Of a stretch of DNA of 64,000 nucleotides, positions 16,743-26,677 are shown in pieces. Positions within the stretch are counted from its first letter, which is position 1. Every line of letters begins with the position of its first letter. Where the stretch lies: contig CAWFFB010000030.1 of NCBI GenBank assembly GCA_963814975.1, positions 124,001 to 188,000 of the forward strand, given 5' to 3'. A program made the position numbers and the translations under genes. The DNA comes from CAVUXJ01 sp963814975 (GTDB lineage Bacteria > Acidobacteriota > Vicinamibacteria > Vicinamibacterales > CAVVIG01). The notes beneath the pieces were generated by a model. It was not told the origin of the DNA, made no database searches, and saw only the letters and a list, made by a program, of their open reading frames with translations.

Positions 16743-19208
16743 ATGCCACACTCCAATCCTCTCGACCACCTCAACTGCGGCCCGGTCAAATTCTCTGGCG
16801 CCGGCGACGCGCTCTACGAACGGCATCTGACCTTCGATCAGGTTGTCCCAGTGGCGGCCACCACGCCGCGCGGCAGGTTCGAAGCCGTCGCGCGTTCAGT
16901 CCGCGATGTCCTGTCACAGCGCTGGATCAAGACCGAGCAGACGTACCAGACCCGGAATGCGAAACGGGTCTATTACCTGTCGCTCGAATTCCTGATGGGC
17001 CGCTCGCTGGCGAACAACATCACCAACCTGTTGCTTGACCCGGTCTGGAGCCAGCTCTGTGAGAAGCACAAGATCGATCCGCTCGAGATCATCGAGCAGG
17101 AGCCAGACGCCGGTCTTGGCAACGGCGGGCTTGGCCGGCTGGCCGCGTGCTTCCTGGATTCGATGGCGACGCTCGGCATTCCGGGCATGGGCTCCGGCCT
17201 GCGCTACGAGTACGGCATCTTCAAGCAGACCGTGCGCGACGGCTGGCAGCACGAGCAGCCGGATCACTGGCTCGCCCGGCCCGACCCGTGGGAAGTCCCG
17301 CGGCCGGACGAAGCCGTCGAGGTGCGGCTGGCCTGCTCGTTCGACATTCACGCGGGAGCGCTGCGGACGGTCCAGGGCCGGCCGTCGACGCTCATCGGGA
17401 TTCCGTACGACCGCCCGGTGGTCGGGTACGGCGGAAGAACCATCAATACCCTGCGCCTGTGGTCCGCCGCCACGCCGGACTACTTCGACTTCCCGCAGTT
17501 CAGCAGCGGTGACTTCGTCGGCGCGCTGGCCGAGACGCTCACGGCCGAAACGCTGACACGGGTGCTCTACCCGGACGACTCGACGACGGAAGGAAAGGGG
17601 CTGCGCTTCCTTCAGCAGTACTTCCTGGTGGCCTGCACGCTGGCCGACGCGATACGCCGATTCCGCGTTGCCGGCAACCATTGGTCGGCGCTGCCCGACA
17701 AAGTCGCGATGCAGCTCAACGACACGCACCCGACGCTGGCGGTCCCCGAGCTGATGCGGATCCTCCTCGACGAGGCGAAGCTCGGATGGGACCAGGCCTG
17801 GGATCTCACGCAGCGCACGCTCGCCTACACGAACCACACGCTGCTCCCCGAAGCGCTCGAGAAGTGGCCGCTGCCGTGGTTCGACATCGTGCTGCCGCGG
17901 CAGTTGGAGATCATCTACGAAATCAACCGCCGCTTCCTTGACGACGTGCGCGCGCGTTTCCCCGGCGACGACGGACGCGTCGCGCGCATGAGCCTCATCG
18001 AGGAGGGCGAGCCGAAGCAGATCCGCATGGCGCACCTGGCCATCGTTGGCTCGCACAGCACCAACGGCGTGGCGGCGATTCACTCGGAGTTGCTGAAGCA
18101 AACCGTCGTGCCTGATTTCGCCGCGATCTTCCCCGGCCGGTTCAACAACAAGACCAACGGCGTCACCCAACGGCGCTTCCTCCTGCTCGCGAATCCGCCG
18201 CTCGCCGCCGTGATCACCGACGCCATCGGCGACGGCTGGATCGTCGATCTCGACCAGCTCCGGAAGCTCAAGCCGCTGGCCGGAGACAAGGCGTTCCGCT
18301 CCGCGATTCGCCGCGCCAAGCGCGAGGCCAAAGTGCGGTTCGCCGGCTGGCTCAAGTCCGCCACGGGACAGGTGGTCGACCCCGAGGCGATCTTCGATAC
18401 GCACATCAAGCGCATCCACGAGTACAAGCGGCAGCTCCTGAACGCCCTCCACATCGTCGTGCTCTACAACCGCCTGCGCGAGGACCCGACGCGCGACGAG
18501 CCGCCGCGCACGTTCTTCTTTTCCGGCAAGGCGGCACCCGCGTACCATTTCGCCAAGCTGATCATCAAGTTCATCAACAACCTCGGCGCGACTATCGATG
18601 GCGACGCCGCGATGAACGGGCGCCTGAAAGTGGTCTTCGTGCCCGACTACAGCGTCTCGATCGCCGAGCGGCTGATTCCCGCGAGCGACGTGTCGGAGCA
18701 GATCTCGACCGCTGGGTACGAAGCGAGCGGCACCGGCAACATGAAGCTCATGATGAACGGCGCGCTCACCATCGGCACCCGCGACGGCGCGACCATCGAG
18801 ATGGCCGCCGCGGCGGGCGAGGAGAACTTCTTCCTCTTCGGTCTGACGGCCGAAGAGGTCGCCAGCAGCCGAGGCAGGTACAACCCGCAGTGGCATTACG
18901 ACAACGAGCCCGAGACGCGCGCCGCGCTCGACCTCATCGCCGGTAACCGCTTCAGTCAGAACGAACCCGGCGTGTTCGCGCCAATCCTCGACGTCCTGCT
19001 TCGCAAGGGCGACCACTACCTGCACCTCGCCGACCTCAAGAGCTACAGCGAGGCGCACGCGCGGCTGGGCGAGTTGTATGCGGACCAGGAGAAGTGGTCG
19101 CGCAAAGCGGTCCTCAACATCGCGGCGTCCAGGACATTCTCGAGCGACCGGACCATCGCGGAGTACGCCGGGGACATCTGGCACGCGGAACCGTGCCCGG
19201 TGGAATGA
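16743..19208 (+). CDS. glgP: Glycogen/starch phosphorylase
   Basis: Releases glucose 1-phosphate from glycogen alpha-1,4 chains. The 821-residue protein is full length for the family: YYLSLEFLMGRSL near residue 85, EPDAGLGNGGLGRLAACFLDS, QLNDTHPTLAVPEL, TNHTLLPEALEKWP, RFNNKTNGVTQRR, IKRIHEYKRQLLN, and the pyridoxal-phosphate lysine in EASGTGNMKLMMNG near residue 668. A weak GTAGGAACC precedes the ATG at 16743. With glgX at 27812 it completes glycogen breakdown; gap follows after 41 bases in the same direction. Confidence 0.97.
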   Translation: MPHSNPLDHLNCGPVKFSGAGDALYERHLTFDQVVPVAATTPRGRFEAVARSVRDVLSQRWIKTEQTYQTRNAKRVYYLSLEFLMGRSLANNITNLLLDPVWSQLCEKHKIDPLEIIEQEPDAGLGNGGLGRLAACFLDSMATLGIPGMGSGLRYEYGIFKQTVRDGWQHEQPDHWLARPDPWEVPRPDEAVEVRLACSFDIHAGALRTVQGRPSTLIGIPYDRPVVGYGGRTINTLRLWSAATPDYFDFPQFSSGDFVGALAETLTAETLTRVLYPDDSTTEGKGLRFLQQYFLVACTLADAIRRFRVAGNHWSALPDKVAMQLNDTHPTLAVPELMRILLDEAKLGWDQAWDLTQRTLAYTNHTLLPEALEKWPLPWFDIVLPRQLEIIYEINRRFLDDVRARFPGDDGRVARMSLIEEGEPKQIRMAHLAIVGSHSTNGVAAIHSELLKQTVVPDFAAIFPGRFNNKTNGVTQRRFLLLANPPLAAVITDAIGDGWIVDLDQLRKLKPLAGDKAFRSAIRRAKREAKVRFAGWLKSATGQVVDPEAIFDTHIKRIHEYKRQLLNALHIVVLYNRLREDPTRDEPPRTFFFSGKAAPAYHFAKLIIKFINNLGATIDGDAAMNGRLKVVFVPDYSVSIAERLIPASDVSEQISTAGYEASGTGNMKLMMNGALTIGTRDGATIEMAAAAGEENFFLFGLTAEEVASSRGRYNPQWHYDNEPETRAALDLIAGNRFSQNEPGVFAPILDVLLRKGDHYLHLADLKSYSEAHARLGELYADQEKWSRKAVLNIAASRTFSSDRTIAEYAGDIWHAEPCPVE

Positions 19209-19249
19209 AGCGGACTCGCCAGGGAAACGCATCATGAAAGGGAAATGTC

Positions 19250-20245
19250 ATGGCTAGGATCGCGATACATGGTTTCGGTCGGATCGGCCGCTCCTTGATG
19301 AGGGTAGCACTCAAGGACGACTTGTTCGTCCCCGTGTCCATCTCCGATATCAAGGATGTCCCGACCCTGGCAGCGCTCTTCGAGGTCGATTCCAACTACG
19401 GCCGCTGGCCTGAGGACGTCACGACGAAGGACAGCGGCTTCGTCGTCGGCGGTCGCGAGATCCCGTACTTCGACTCGATCAAGGCCCTGCCGAACTGGAA
19501 GGCCCTTGGCGTCGACCTGGTGATCGACTGCACAGGCCGGGCGTCCACCCGTCCCGGCGCCCAGGTCCATCTCGATGCCGGTGCCAGGCGCGTGCTGGTG
19601 AGCGCGCCGAGCAAGACGCGAGAAGACTGTGACGCGGTGATACTGCCTGGCATCAACCTCGAGACGTTCGACCCGGCGCAGCACAAGATCGTCAGCATGG
19701 CGAGCTGCACGACCAACGCGCTGGCCCCGGTCGTCAAGGTCGTGATCGAGAACTTCGGCATCAAATACGGCCTGTTCTCGACGATCCATGCCTACACCAA
19801 TACGCAGGCGCTGACCGACCAGCCGATGAAGGATCGCCGCGATTCGTGGGCCGCGGCCGAGAACATCATCCCCTCGTCGTCGGGCGCTGCGCGGGCGCTC
19901 GCGTTCATCTGGAAGGGCCTGAACATCGCGGGCAAGGCCTACCGCGTGCCCATACGCACAGGCAGCATCGCGGAGCTGAACCTGCTCACCGAGCGTCCGG
20001 TGACCGTCGAGCAAGTGAACGACGCATTCCGCAAAGCGGCCGGGGTTCCACCCCTCAAGGGCGTGATGGCCGTCCTGGAAGACGAATGGGCGTCGTCCCG
20101 CATCGTCGGCGACCCGCATTCGTCGATCGTCGATCTGCCGCTGACCGCGGTCCAAGGCGAATTGCTGTCCGTCGCCGCGTGGTACGACAACGAGATGGGC
20201 TACGCAACCCGCTTGGCTGAAATCGCGACACGTATCGCGGTTTGA
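19250..20245 (+). CDS. gap: Glyceraldehyde-3-phosphate dehydrogenase
   Basis: Oxidises glyceraldehyde 3-phosphate to 1,3-bisphosphoglycerate. The 331-residue enzyme begins MARIAIHGFGRIGRS, has an aspartate at the end of the second beta-strand (SISD) as NAD-preferring forms do, the catalytic cysteine in MASCTTNALAPV near residue 150, STIHAYTNTQ, SSSGAARA and the closing AWYDNEMGYATRLAEIA. Preceded by GAAAGGGAAA. Located between glgP and eno in a plus-strand run of glycolytic genes. Confidence 0.96.
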   Translation: MARIAIHGFGRIGRSLMRVALKDDLFVPVSISDIKDVPTLAALFEVDSNYGRWPEDVTTKDSGFVVGGREIPYFDSIKALPNWKALGVDLVIDCTGRASTRPGAQVHLDAGARRVLVSAPSKTREDCDAVILPGINLETFDPAQHKIVSMASCTTNALAPVVKVVIENFGIKYGLFSTIHAYTNTQALTDQPMKDRRDSWAAAENIIPSSSGAARALAFIWKGLNIAGKAYRVPIRTGSIAELNLLTERPVTVEQVNDAFRKAAGVPPLKGVMAVLEDEWASSRIVGDPHSSIVDLPLTAVQGELLSVAAWYDNEMGYATRLAEIATRIAV

Positions 20246-20296
20246 TCGGCCATCACGGGAGCGCAAGACGTTCCACGCGATCTTACGGAGGTTGAG

Positions 20297-21586
20297 ATGG
20301 ATCTGCGAATCGCAGGTATCGAAGGCAGTGAAGTACTGGACTCGCGCGGGAGCCCGACGGTCGCGGTGGAGGTCACGCTGGCTGATGGCACCACCGGCCA
20401 GGCCATGGTTCCTTCGGGCGCCTCCACAGGGATCAACGAGGCCATCGAGTTGCGCGACGGCGACAAGAAGCGCTTCGGCGGCAAGGGTGTGCTCAAGGCC
20501 GTCGACCACGTGAACACGGAAATCGGCGGGGCGTTGAAGGGCGTCGATGCGAGCGACCAACGCGGGATCGACCTTGCGCTGATTGCGCTGGACGGCACGC
20601 CGAACAAGGGCAAGCTCGGCGCCAATGCCATCCTCGGTGTCTCGCTGGCATGCGCCCGCGCGGCGGCGACGGCGCTTGGCGTGCCCCTCTACCGCTACCT
20701 GGGCGGCGTCGGTGCCCATGTTCTGCCGGTGCCGATGTTCAACATCTTGAACGGCGGCAAACACGCGCAGGATTCCACGGACATCCAGGAGTTCATGGTC
20801 GTGCCGGCCGGCATGCCGACCTTTCGTGAAGCTGTCCGCTGCGGAGCCGAGGTCTACGCCGCGCTCAGGTCCGTGCTTCACGACCGGAATACCTCCACCA
20901 ACGTCGGCGACGAAGGCGGCTTTGCGCCGTCGCTGCCGTCGAACGCGGCGGCCGTCGAGGTCATCCTCGCCGCCATCGAAAAAGCCGGATACAAGCCGGG
21001 CCGAGACTGTTTCCTCGCCTTCGACCCGGCAGCCAGCTCGTTCTACCGTGACGGCCTCTACTACCTCGAACGCGATGGGCGAAGCCTGACCAGCGCGCAG
21101 ATGGTCGATTTCTGGGAGGATTGGGTCGACAAGTACCCCATCGTGAGCATCGAAGACGGGCTTGCAGAGGAGGACTGGGACGGTTGGCGTCTGCTCACGG
21201 AGCGACTCGGTAAACGGGTGCAGCTGGTCGGAGACGATCTGCTGGTGACCAACGTCGCCTTCTTGCGGCGGGCGATTCGCGAGCACAGCTGCAACAGCAT
21301 CTTGATCAAGCTGAACCAGATCGGCACGCTCACCGAGACGATCCAGGCCATCCAGGAAGCCCATCGCGCTGCCTGGACCGCGATCGTGTCGCACCGCTCA
21401 GGCGAAACAGAAGACACGACCATTGCGGATTTGGTGGTAGCCATGGGCACCGGGCAAATCAAGACGGGCGCGCCAGCTCGCAGCGAACGGACGGCAAAAT
21501 ACAACCGCCTGATGAAAATCGAGACGGAACTGGCTGGAAAGTCGGTCTTCACGGGCATGGCCGCCTACCCATTGGCGTCGAAATAG
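20297..21586 (+). CDS. eno: Enolase
   Basis: Interconverts 2-phosphoglycerate and phosphoenolpyruvate, magnesium dependent. The 429-residue protein carries EVLDSRGSPTVAVEV, VPSGASTGINEAIELRD, FNILNGGKHA, NVGDEGGFAPSL, SIEDGLAEEDWDGW, VGDDLLVTN, the catalytic lysine in SILIKLNQIGTLTET and SHRSGETEDTTIAD. A strong GGAGG lies ten bases upstream. Intact and normal length. Followed by the pgk remnant and gpmA. Confidence 0.97.
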   Translation: MDLRIAGIEGSEVLDSRGSPTVAVEVTLADGTTGQAMVPSGASTGINEAIELRDGDKKRFGGKGVLKAVDHVNTEIGGALKGVDASDQRGIDLALIALDGTPNKGKLGANAILGVSLACARAAATALGVPLYRYLGGVGAHVLPVPMFNILNGGKHAQDSTDIQEFMVVPAGMPTFREAVRCGAEVYAALRSVLHDRNTSTNVGDEGGFAPSLPSNAAAVEVILAAIEKAGYKPGRDCFLAFDPAASSFYRDGLYYLERDGRSLTSAQMVDFWEDWVDKYPIVSIEDGLAEEDWDGWRLLTERLGKRVQLVGDDLLVTNVAFLRRAIREHSCNSILIKLNQIGTLTETIQAIQEAHRAAWTAIVSHRSGETEDTTIADLVVAMGTGQIKTGAPARSERTAKYNRLMKIETELAGKSVFTGMAAYPLASK

Positions 21587-21700
21587 CATGAGTTCCACGG
21601 CACGACCTCGCCTCCGCGTGCGCCGCCGCCGGCGTGGCGGGCGTCAAGTGTGCGTCGCCGCGAGTGGCCGCATCCATGGCAGCGCACCAGAAGTCACCCC

Positions 21701-21954
21701 ATGAACAAGATGACCGTCCGCGACATCAGCCTCAAGGGCAAGCGCGTTCTGATGCGAGTGGACTTCAACGTGCCGATGCCAAGGGCATCGGGACCGACGA
21801 CAAGCGCACAAGGCTGCGTTGCCGACAATCCAGTACGTTCTCGACCAAGGTGCTTCACAAATGACCGCATGTTTCGACCGGCGGTGGGGCATCGCTGGAG
21901 TACCTGGAAGGCCGGGTGCTGCCGGGCGTGGCGGCGCTCAACGCTGGACGATAG
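21701..21954 (+). pseudogene. pgk: Phosphoglycerate kinase remnant with the middle deleted
   Basis: The ATG at 21701 opens a clear phosphoglycerate kinase N-terminus (ISLKGKRVLMRVDFNVPM). A frame change follows, then LPTIQYVLDQGAS (21818-21858), the residues expected around position 40-50 of the family. Directly after, the C-terminal block VSTGGGASLEYLEG with LPGVAALN appears (21871-21951) before a stop. Roughly 300 residues, including both substrate sites, are missing. The cluster therefore has no intact pgk. Confidence 0.88.
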
Positions 21955-21969
21955 CCAAGGGAGAGGCTC

Positions 21970-22716
21970 ATGCACAAAGTCGTGCTGCTCCGCCACGGCG
22001 AGAGCACCTGGAACAGGGAGAACCGCTTCACCGGTTGGACCGACGTGGATCTGTCCGAACGCGGCTTCGCCGAGGCGCACCGTGCCGGGCAGCTCCTGAA
22101 GGCGGACGGCTACCTCTTTGACGTGGCATTCACATCAGTGCTCAAGCGGGCTGTCCGCACCTTGTGGATCACGCTCGACGAGATGGACCTGATGTGGATC
22201 CCGATTCACCACTCGTGGCGCCTGAACGAGCGCCACTATGGGGATCTGCAAGGGCTCAACAAGGCCGAGACGGCGGCAAAGTACGGGGACGCGCAGGTAA
22301 AGATCTGGCGCCGCAGCTACGATGTCCGGCCTCCGGCGCTGACCAAAGATGACGCTCGTTGGCCCGGTCGCGACCCGCGATACCGTGACCTCGAGCCTCA
22401 AGATATCCCGCTGGGCGAGTGCTTGAAGGATACCGTGGCCCGCTTCCTCCCCTGTTGGCACGATGCCATCGCTCCCGCAGTCAGGTCGGGCCTACAAGTG
22501 ATTATTGCGGCTCACGGCAACAGCCTGCGGGCGCTGGTCAAGTTCCTGGACAACATCTCTGACGACGACATCATAGAACTGAACATTCCGACCGGCGTGC
22601 CGTTGGTCTACGAGCTTGACGTGAATCTCAAACCCATCAAGCACTACTATCTCGGCGACCCGGACGAAATCCGCCAGGCCCAACAAGCGGTCGCCAAACA
22701 GGGGAAGGCGCAGTAA
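21970..22716 (+). CDS. gpmA: 2,3-bisphosphoglycerate-dependent phosphoglycerate mutase
   Basis: Interconverts 3- and 2-phosphoglycerate. The 248-residue protein shows the phosphohistidine motif VLLRHGESTWNRENRFTGW at the N-terminus, SVLKRAVRTLW, WRLNERHYGDLQGLNK and the second histidine in IIAAHGNSLRALVK. Length matches the cofactor-dependent family (about 250). GGGAGAGG lies upstream. It follows the pgk remnant by 15 bases, so both belonged to the gap-eno-pgk-gpm run. Confidence 0.95.
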   Translation: MHKVVLLRHGESTWNRENRFTGWTDVDLSERGFAEAHRAGQLLKADGYLFDVAFTSVLKRAVRTLWITLDEMDLMWIPIHHSWRLNERHYGDLQGLNKAETAAKYGDAQVKIWRRSYDVRPPALTKDDARWPGRDPRYRDLEPQDIPLGECLKDTVARFLPCWHDAIAPAVRSGLQVIIAAHGNSLRALVKFLDNISDDDIIELNIPTGVPLVYELDVNLKPIKHYYLGDPDEIRQAQQAVAKQGKAQ

Positions 22717-22724
22717 ACAGTCGG

Positions 22725-23200
22725 TTAAAGCCAACCGCCCGTGAATCCCGCCCGCCGCAGTCCGGTGACGATGGCCGGACAACGGCGCATGATGTTCCAG
22801 AGCAGGCCCGTGCGGTAGTTCTCGACCATCAGGACGGCCGGCCCTTGATCGATGCCGAAATGGTACGGCGTGACCCGACGAAGTTCATGGGATTGCGGAT
22901 CGCGTATTCCTGCCGCACGAACGTTGCATGCCTGGTGTTCTGGAAGTAGTCGCTGCCGTGCGCGCGCATGAATTCGTCGCGAATCCCTTGAAAGTCGATC
23001 CACATATGTGAGAGCTGATGCGTAAGACACGAGGACCTGTTTCGATGTCCAGGAAATGATAGAAAAAGCCCTTGTAGCCGGAGGCATCCGGTTCGGGACC
23101 TTGCGGGCGGTCGATCAGGTAACGGAGTCGTTTTCGGGTGATCTTGGCCGCGAAATCGCGGTAGAGGACGCGATCGAATGCTTGGTGTTCTGGGTTAGCA
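22725..23200 (-). pseudogene. Remnant of a glucoamylase-family protein
   Basis: Read on the minus strand, several blocks match the Pfam Glycoamylase family (PF10091) as I know it: GYKGFFYHFLDIETGPRV (about 23080-23025), then SHMWIDFQGIRDEFMRAHG and EYAIRNPMNFVG, and in another frame the C-terminal block FGIDQGPAVLMVENYRTGL followed by RRAGFTGGWL at the stop near 22725. The catalytic middle is gone and frames change at least once. It lies convergent to gpmA. It would have acted on alpha- or beta-glucans, which fits the carbohydrate theme. Confidence 0.65.
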
Positions 23201-23201
23201 A

Positions 23202-23284
23202 CCCGTGGTGAAACTCCGGCGCGGCACCGAGGCTGGCGATGCGGATGCAGCGCCGGCCGAATGCAGCCGGAGTTTCACCACGGG
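23202..23284. repeat. Perfect 19-bp inverted repeat
   Basis: The arm CCCGTGGTGAAACTCCGGC at 23202-23220 recurs as its exact reverse complement at 23266-23284, separated by 45 bases. It begins just beyond the pyk stop (minus strand). No T-run follows, and the loop is long for an intrinsic terminator. Confidence 0.9.
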
Positions 23285-23287
23285 CTG

Positions 23288-24738
23288 TTAGGAGTCGGCC
23301 GGAGCCTGATGCTCTGCGACACGAAGGAATTCGAGGCGGTAGTTGGCGTCCGGGTTGCGTGTGGACGGACCGGCCACGAGCATCGCCAGCGCATCGGGGA
23401 CCTGATGCTCGCGGAGCCACTGCCGGGCAAAGTCACGCCAGTTCTCCGGCTCCTGGGCGAGTTGGATCGGATGCACGCCGTAGGAAAAAGCCAGGCCCTG
23501 GCACACCGCCGCGTCGCGGCTCAGGGCGACAATCCACACCGCCGGAGTGAGGCGCGAGATCATCCGCGCGGTGGTGCCGGTCCTCGTGGGCACGAACACG
23601 GCGGCGAACGGCACCGTCGCAAGCGCGCGCTCCACTACCGACGCAATCGCCTCGGCCGCCGTGCGCCGGCTGCTGCTGGCTGGACGTCGCGTTCAGATGA
23701 TTCAGCCGGGTGGGCGGGCGGTGCGCCTCGGTGTAGGCGGCGATCTTCGCCAGCATCGCCACCGCCTCCTCCGGATACTTGCCCATCGCCGACTCGCCCG
23801 AGAGCATGATGCAGTCGGAGCCGTCCAGGATGGCGTTGGCCACATCCGTGGACTCGGCCCGCGTGGGCAGACGGTTGGTGGTCATGGATTCGAGCATCTG
23901 CGTGGCGGTGATGACCGGCTTGCCGACACCGCTTGGCCTGGGAGATGAGTTGCTTCTGGATCACGGCCATTTGTTCGACCGGAACTTCCACCCCGAGATC
24001 GCCGCGCGCCACCATGATGCCGTCGGACGCTTTCAGAATCTCGTCGAGGTGTTTGAGTGCATCGGAACGCTCGATCTTGGCGATGATGAAGGGCTGTTTG
24101 CCGATGGCGTTCGCCGCCGCTCGCACGGCTTCAATGTCCGCGGCTGTTTCCACGAACGACTGGCTCACGGCGTCCACGCCATTCTTGAGCGCGAATTCCA
24201 GGCAGGCGCGGTCGTGGTCGGTGAACGCACTGATGCCGAGATCAATGCCCGACAGATTGAGGCCCTTCTTGGAACGCAGTTCACCGCCGACCGCGACTTT
24301 GCACTGGACATCGTTGCCCGCTACGCGCTCGACGACCAGTTGGACCAGGCCGTCGTTGAGAAAGAGCCGGTCGCCGGGCTTCACGACTTTGGGCAGCCGA
24401 TCGAAGCTCATCGAGACCCGCTGCCGGTTGCCGACGATGTCCTCGCTGGTCAACGTGAAGTTCTCGCCGGGAAGCAACTGAATCGGCTCCGGCTCGATCT
24501 TGCCAACACGCATCTTGGGACCCGGCAGGTCGGCCATGATGACGACGCGCAGGCCGGTGGCCTTTTCCGCCGCGCGGATGCGCGCGATGCGCTCGGCATG
24601 GCCGGCGAAATCCCCGTGCGAGAAGTTGAGCCGCGCGATGTTCAGGCCCGCGCGAACGAGGCGTTCGAGCATCTCCGGCGACTCGGAGGCCGGTCCGATC
24701 GTGGCGACAATCTTGGTTTTGTGGTCAGCCAGTGGCAT
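23288..24738 (-). pseudogene. pyk: Pyruvate kinase with two frameshifts
   Basis: Makes pyruvate and ATP from phosphoenolpyruvate and ADP. From the ATG at 24738 the frame gives KTKIVATIGPASES, RLNFSHGDFAGH, the substrate-binding IAKIERSDALKHLDEI and MVARGDLGVEVPVE. Near 23928 one extra base is needed to pass from SQAKR to KPVITATQMLESM; near 23665 another leads to the C-terminal domain (FVPTRTGTTARMIS). The length, 1451 nt, is two more than 483 codons, agreeing with two single-base insertions. The repaired protein would be about 482 residues, normal for the family. No good ribosome site is visible. Either sequencing error or recent inactivation. Confidence 0.87.
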
Positions 24739-24778
24739 TGGGCCATGGGGGATTTGAGATTTCGGATTAGCGCGCAGG

Positions 24779-25011
24779 TTATGCCAGCACCGAGCCTTCC
24801 ACAAACGGCCTCCCGCTGTCCAGCCCCAGCGCCACGCTTCATCAGGTCGAGGATCTCCCGACGGATGATGGACTTCGTCTCCGGCGTCAAAGGAATGAGG
24901 CAGGAGACGACATCGCTGAACTCGGCGAGAGAGGACGCATCAACATCCTCGACGGCCTGCTGCGTGGCCCATTCCCGATTCAAGAACGGATCGTCGGCGA
25001 CCATGCTTCGT
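24779..25011 (-). pseudogene. Fragment of a D-2-hydroxyacid dehydrogenase
   Basis: Directly after the pgi stop (minus strand) an open stretch reads FSDVVSCLIPLTPETK followed by REILDLMKRGA, the NAD-domain segment typical of phosphoglycerate/D-lactate-type dehydrogenases. A frame change then gives a short tail GRPFVEGSVLA ending at a stop at 24779. The catalytic Arg/Glu/His region is missing. About 75 residues survive. Confidence 0.6.
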
Positions 25012-26586
25012 TCAGGCTCGAACGAATGTCGTCTGGCCAGGATCATCAGCGACGGCAGCCAGGGCGCGACCGTTGGCGGCCAGGTGTTCCAGCAGCAGGT
25101 ACACCGTCTCGGCTGACTCAGGAACGCCAGTCGTGGCGGCGACTTGTTCAGGTGTTTGCGGAGTCGTCGAAAGCGCGGCCAGGACCTTGCCCTGCAACGC
25201 GAGAATCGAGGCGGCGGCTTTCTTGCCCGCTTCGACGCCTGGCTGATGGTAGGCGTTGATCTCGAGGAGGCCGGCATACAGGCCCACGGCGCGCTCGAAC
25301 AGTGCGATCAGCCCGCCAACCGTCCGGGCCTCGACCCGCGGGATGGTGATGGTCAGCGATTCGCGGTCGTTGTCGAACAGGGCGTCGCGCGTGCCCAGCA
25401 GGAAGCCGTGGAGGTAATCGCCCGCGGTGACGCCAGGCTCCACCTCCCGCGCCGAGCCGCCCGATTCGAGCACGCGGATGAAGACCGCAAAGAAGTTGGG
25501 TACGCCCTCACGCAGTTGCTGGACGTAGGCATGCTGGTCGGTTGAACCCTTGTTGCCGTAGACCGTCAAGCCTTGGTCAACGCGTTTGCCCTGCAAGTCC
25601 AGTCGTTTGCCGATGGACTCCATGATCAATTGCTGAAGGTAACGGCTGAACAGGAGCAATCGGTCCTTGTAGGGGAGCACGACCATGTCCTTCTGTCCCT
25701 TGCCGCCGGTGGCGTGATGCCACGACAGGGCCATCAGGGCGGCGGGATTGCGTCGCGCATCGTGTTGTCGAGTGGCCTCGTCGCAGGCCGCCGCGCCGGC
25801 GAGCAAGCCATCGATGTCCAGCCCTTGCAGGGCCGCCGGGAGAAGACCGACGGCGGAAAGTTCGCTGGTCCGGCCTCCGATCCAGTCGAACATCGGGAAG
25901 CGAGCCAGCCAGCCCTCAGCCGATGCCGTCCGATCCATCGTTGAGCCCGGCATCGTGATGGCAACGGCATGGCCCGTAAATTCCAGGCCGGCCGCCTCGT
26001 AAGCCTCGGCCATCAGCAACATCCCGTTGCGCGTTTCCGGAGTGCCGCCGCTCTTGGACGTGACAAGGCAGAGCGTCTCATCGAGCCGGCCCGCCAGGCG
26101 TTGGAGCGTGCGCGCGATGCCGTCCGGGTCGGTGTTGTCCATGAAGTCCACGCGCATCCGATCCGCGGCCGGGTTCCCAAGGGCATCGGCCACAAACATC
26201 GGGCCCAGCGCGGAGCCACCGATGCCGATGGAGAGCACGCCGGTGAATCGTGGTCCCGTGGGCGGATGGATCGAGCCGGAATGCACACCGGCAGCGAACG
26301 CCTTGATGTCGGCCGTCGTCTTTCGTATCGCGGCGGCGATCTCCGGCGCTGGAGCGAGGTCCGGCGCTCGCAACCAGTAGTGGCCGACCATGCGCTTCTC
26401 GTCCGGGTTGGCGATGGCGCCGGCTTCCAGCGCGTCCATGGCCTCGAACGCGTGTTGCATCGCCGGCGTCATGCGCTCGAGAAACCCGTCGTCAAACCGC
26501 ATCCGGCTCACGTCGAGCGTCAGGCCGATTGCCGCGACCCGGGAGAGGTGCTGCCGGTGGCGATTCCAGAGATCCAACGCCGTCAT
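25012..26586 (-). CDS. pgi: Glucose-6-phosphate isomerase
   Basis: Interconverts glucose 6-phosphate and fructose 6-phosphate. The 524-residue protein shows SIGIGGSALGPMFVADAL near residue 120, VTSKSGGTPETRNGM, WIGGRTSELSAVG, and the catalytic GNKGSTDQHAYVQQLREG near residue 350, then EINAYHQPGVEAGKK. The start at 26586 follows GGAAGGAAGGATCAC. It is minus-strand, between the pgm remnant and the dehydrogenase fragment, and links glucokinase and glycogen breakdown to pfk. Intact. Confidence 0.95.
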   Translation of the reverse strand: MTALDLWNRHRQHLSRVAAIGLTLDVSRMRFDDGFLERMTPAMQHAFEAMDALEAGAIANPDEKRMVGHYWLRAPDLAPAPEIAAAIRKTTADIKAFAAGVHSGSIHPPTGPRFTGVLSIGIGGSALGPMFVADALGNPAADRMRVDFMDNTDPDGIARTLQRLAGRLDETLCLVTSKSGGTPETRNGMLLMAEAYEAAGLEFTGHAVAITMPGSTMDRTASAEGWLARFPMFDWIGGRTSELSAVGLLPAALQGLDIDGLLAGAAACDEATRQHDARRNPAALMALSWHHATGGKGQKDMVVLPYKDRLLLFSRYLQQLIMESIGKRLDLQGKRVDQGLTVYGNKGSTDQHAYVQQLREGVPNFFAVFIRVLESGGSAREVEPGVTAGDYLHGFLLGTRDALFDNDRESLTITIPRVEARTVGGLIALFERAVGLYAGLLEINAYHQPGVEAGKKAAASILALQGKVLAALSTTPQTPEQVAATTGVPESAETVYLLLEHLAANGRALAAVADDPGQTTFVRA

Positions 26587-26677
26587 TGTGATCCTTCCTT
26601 CCTTCCTCTTTCAGTTCTCGCACCAGGCGTGAGTTGTTCCTTGGCGCCCTCAAACGATTCGGTCCTCGACGGCATGC

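Noticed and set aside
16914..19235. 773-codon open frame on the minus strand opposite glgP
   Set aside because: It lies wholly antisense to a clear glycogen phosphorylase; long antisense frames are common in GC-rich DNA and this one has no recognisable domain.
19232..21394. 720-codon open frame on the minus strand opposite gap and eno
   Set aside because: It spans two unmistakable genes on the other strand and is Arg/His/Val-rich as antisense frames are.
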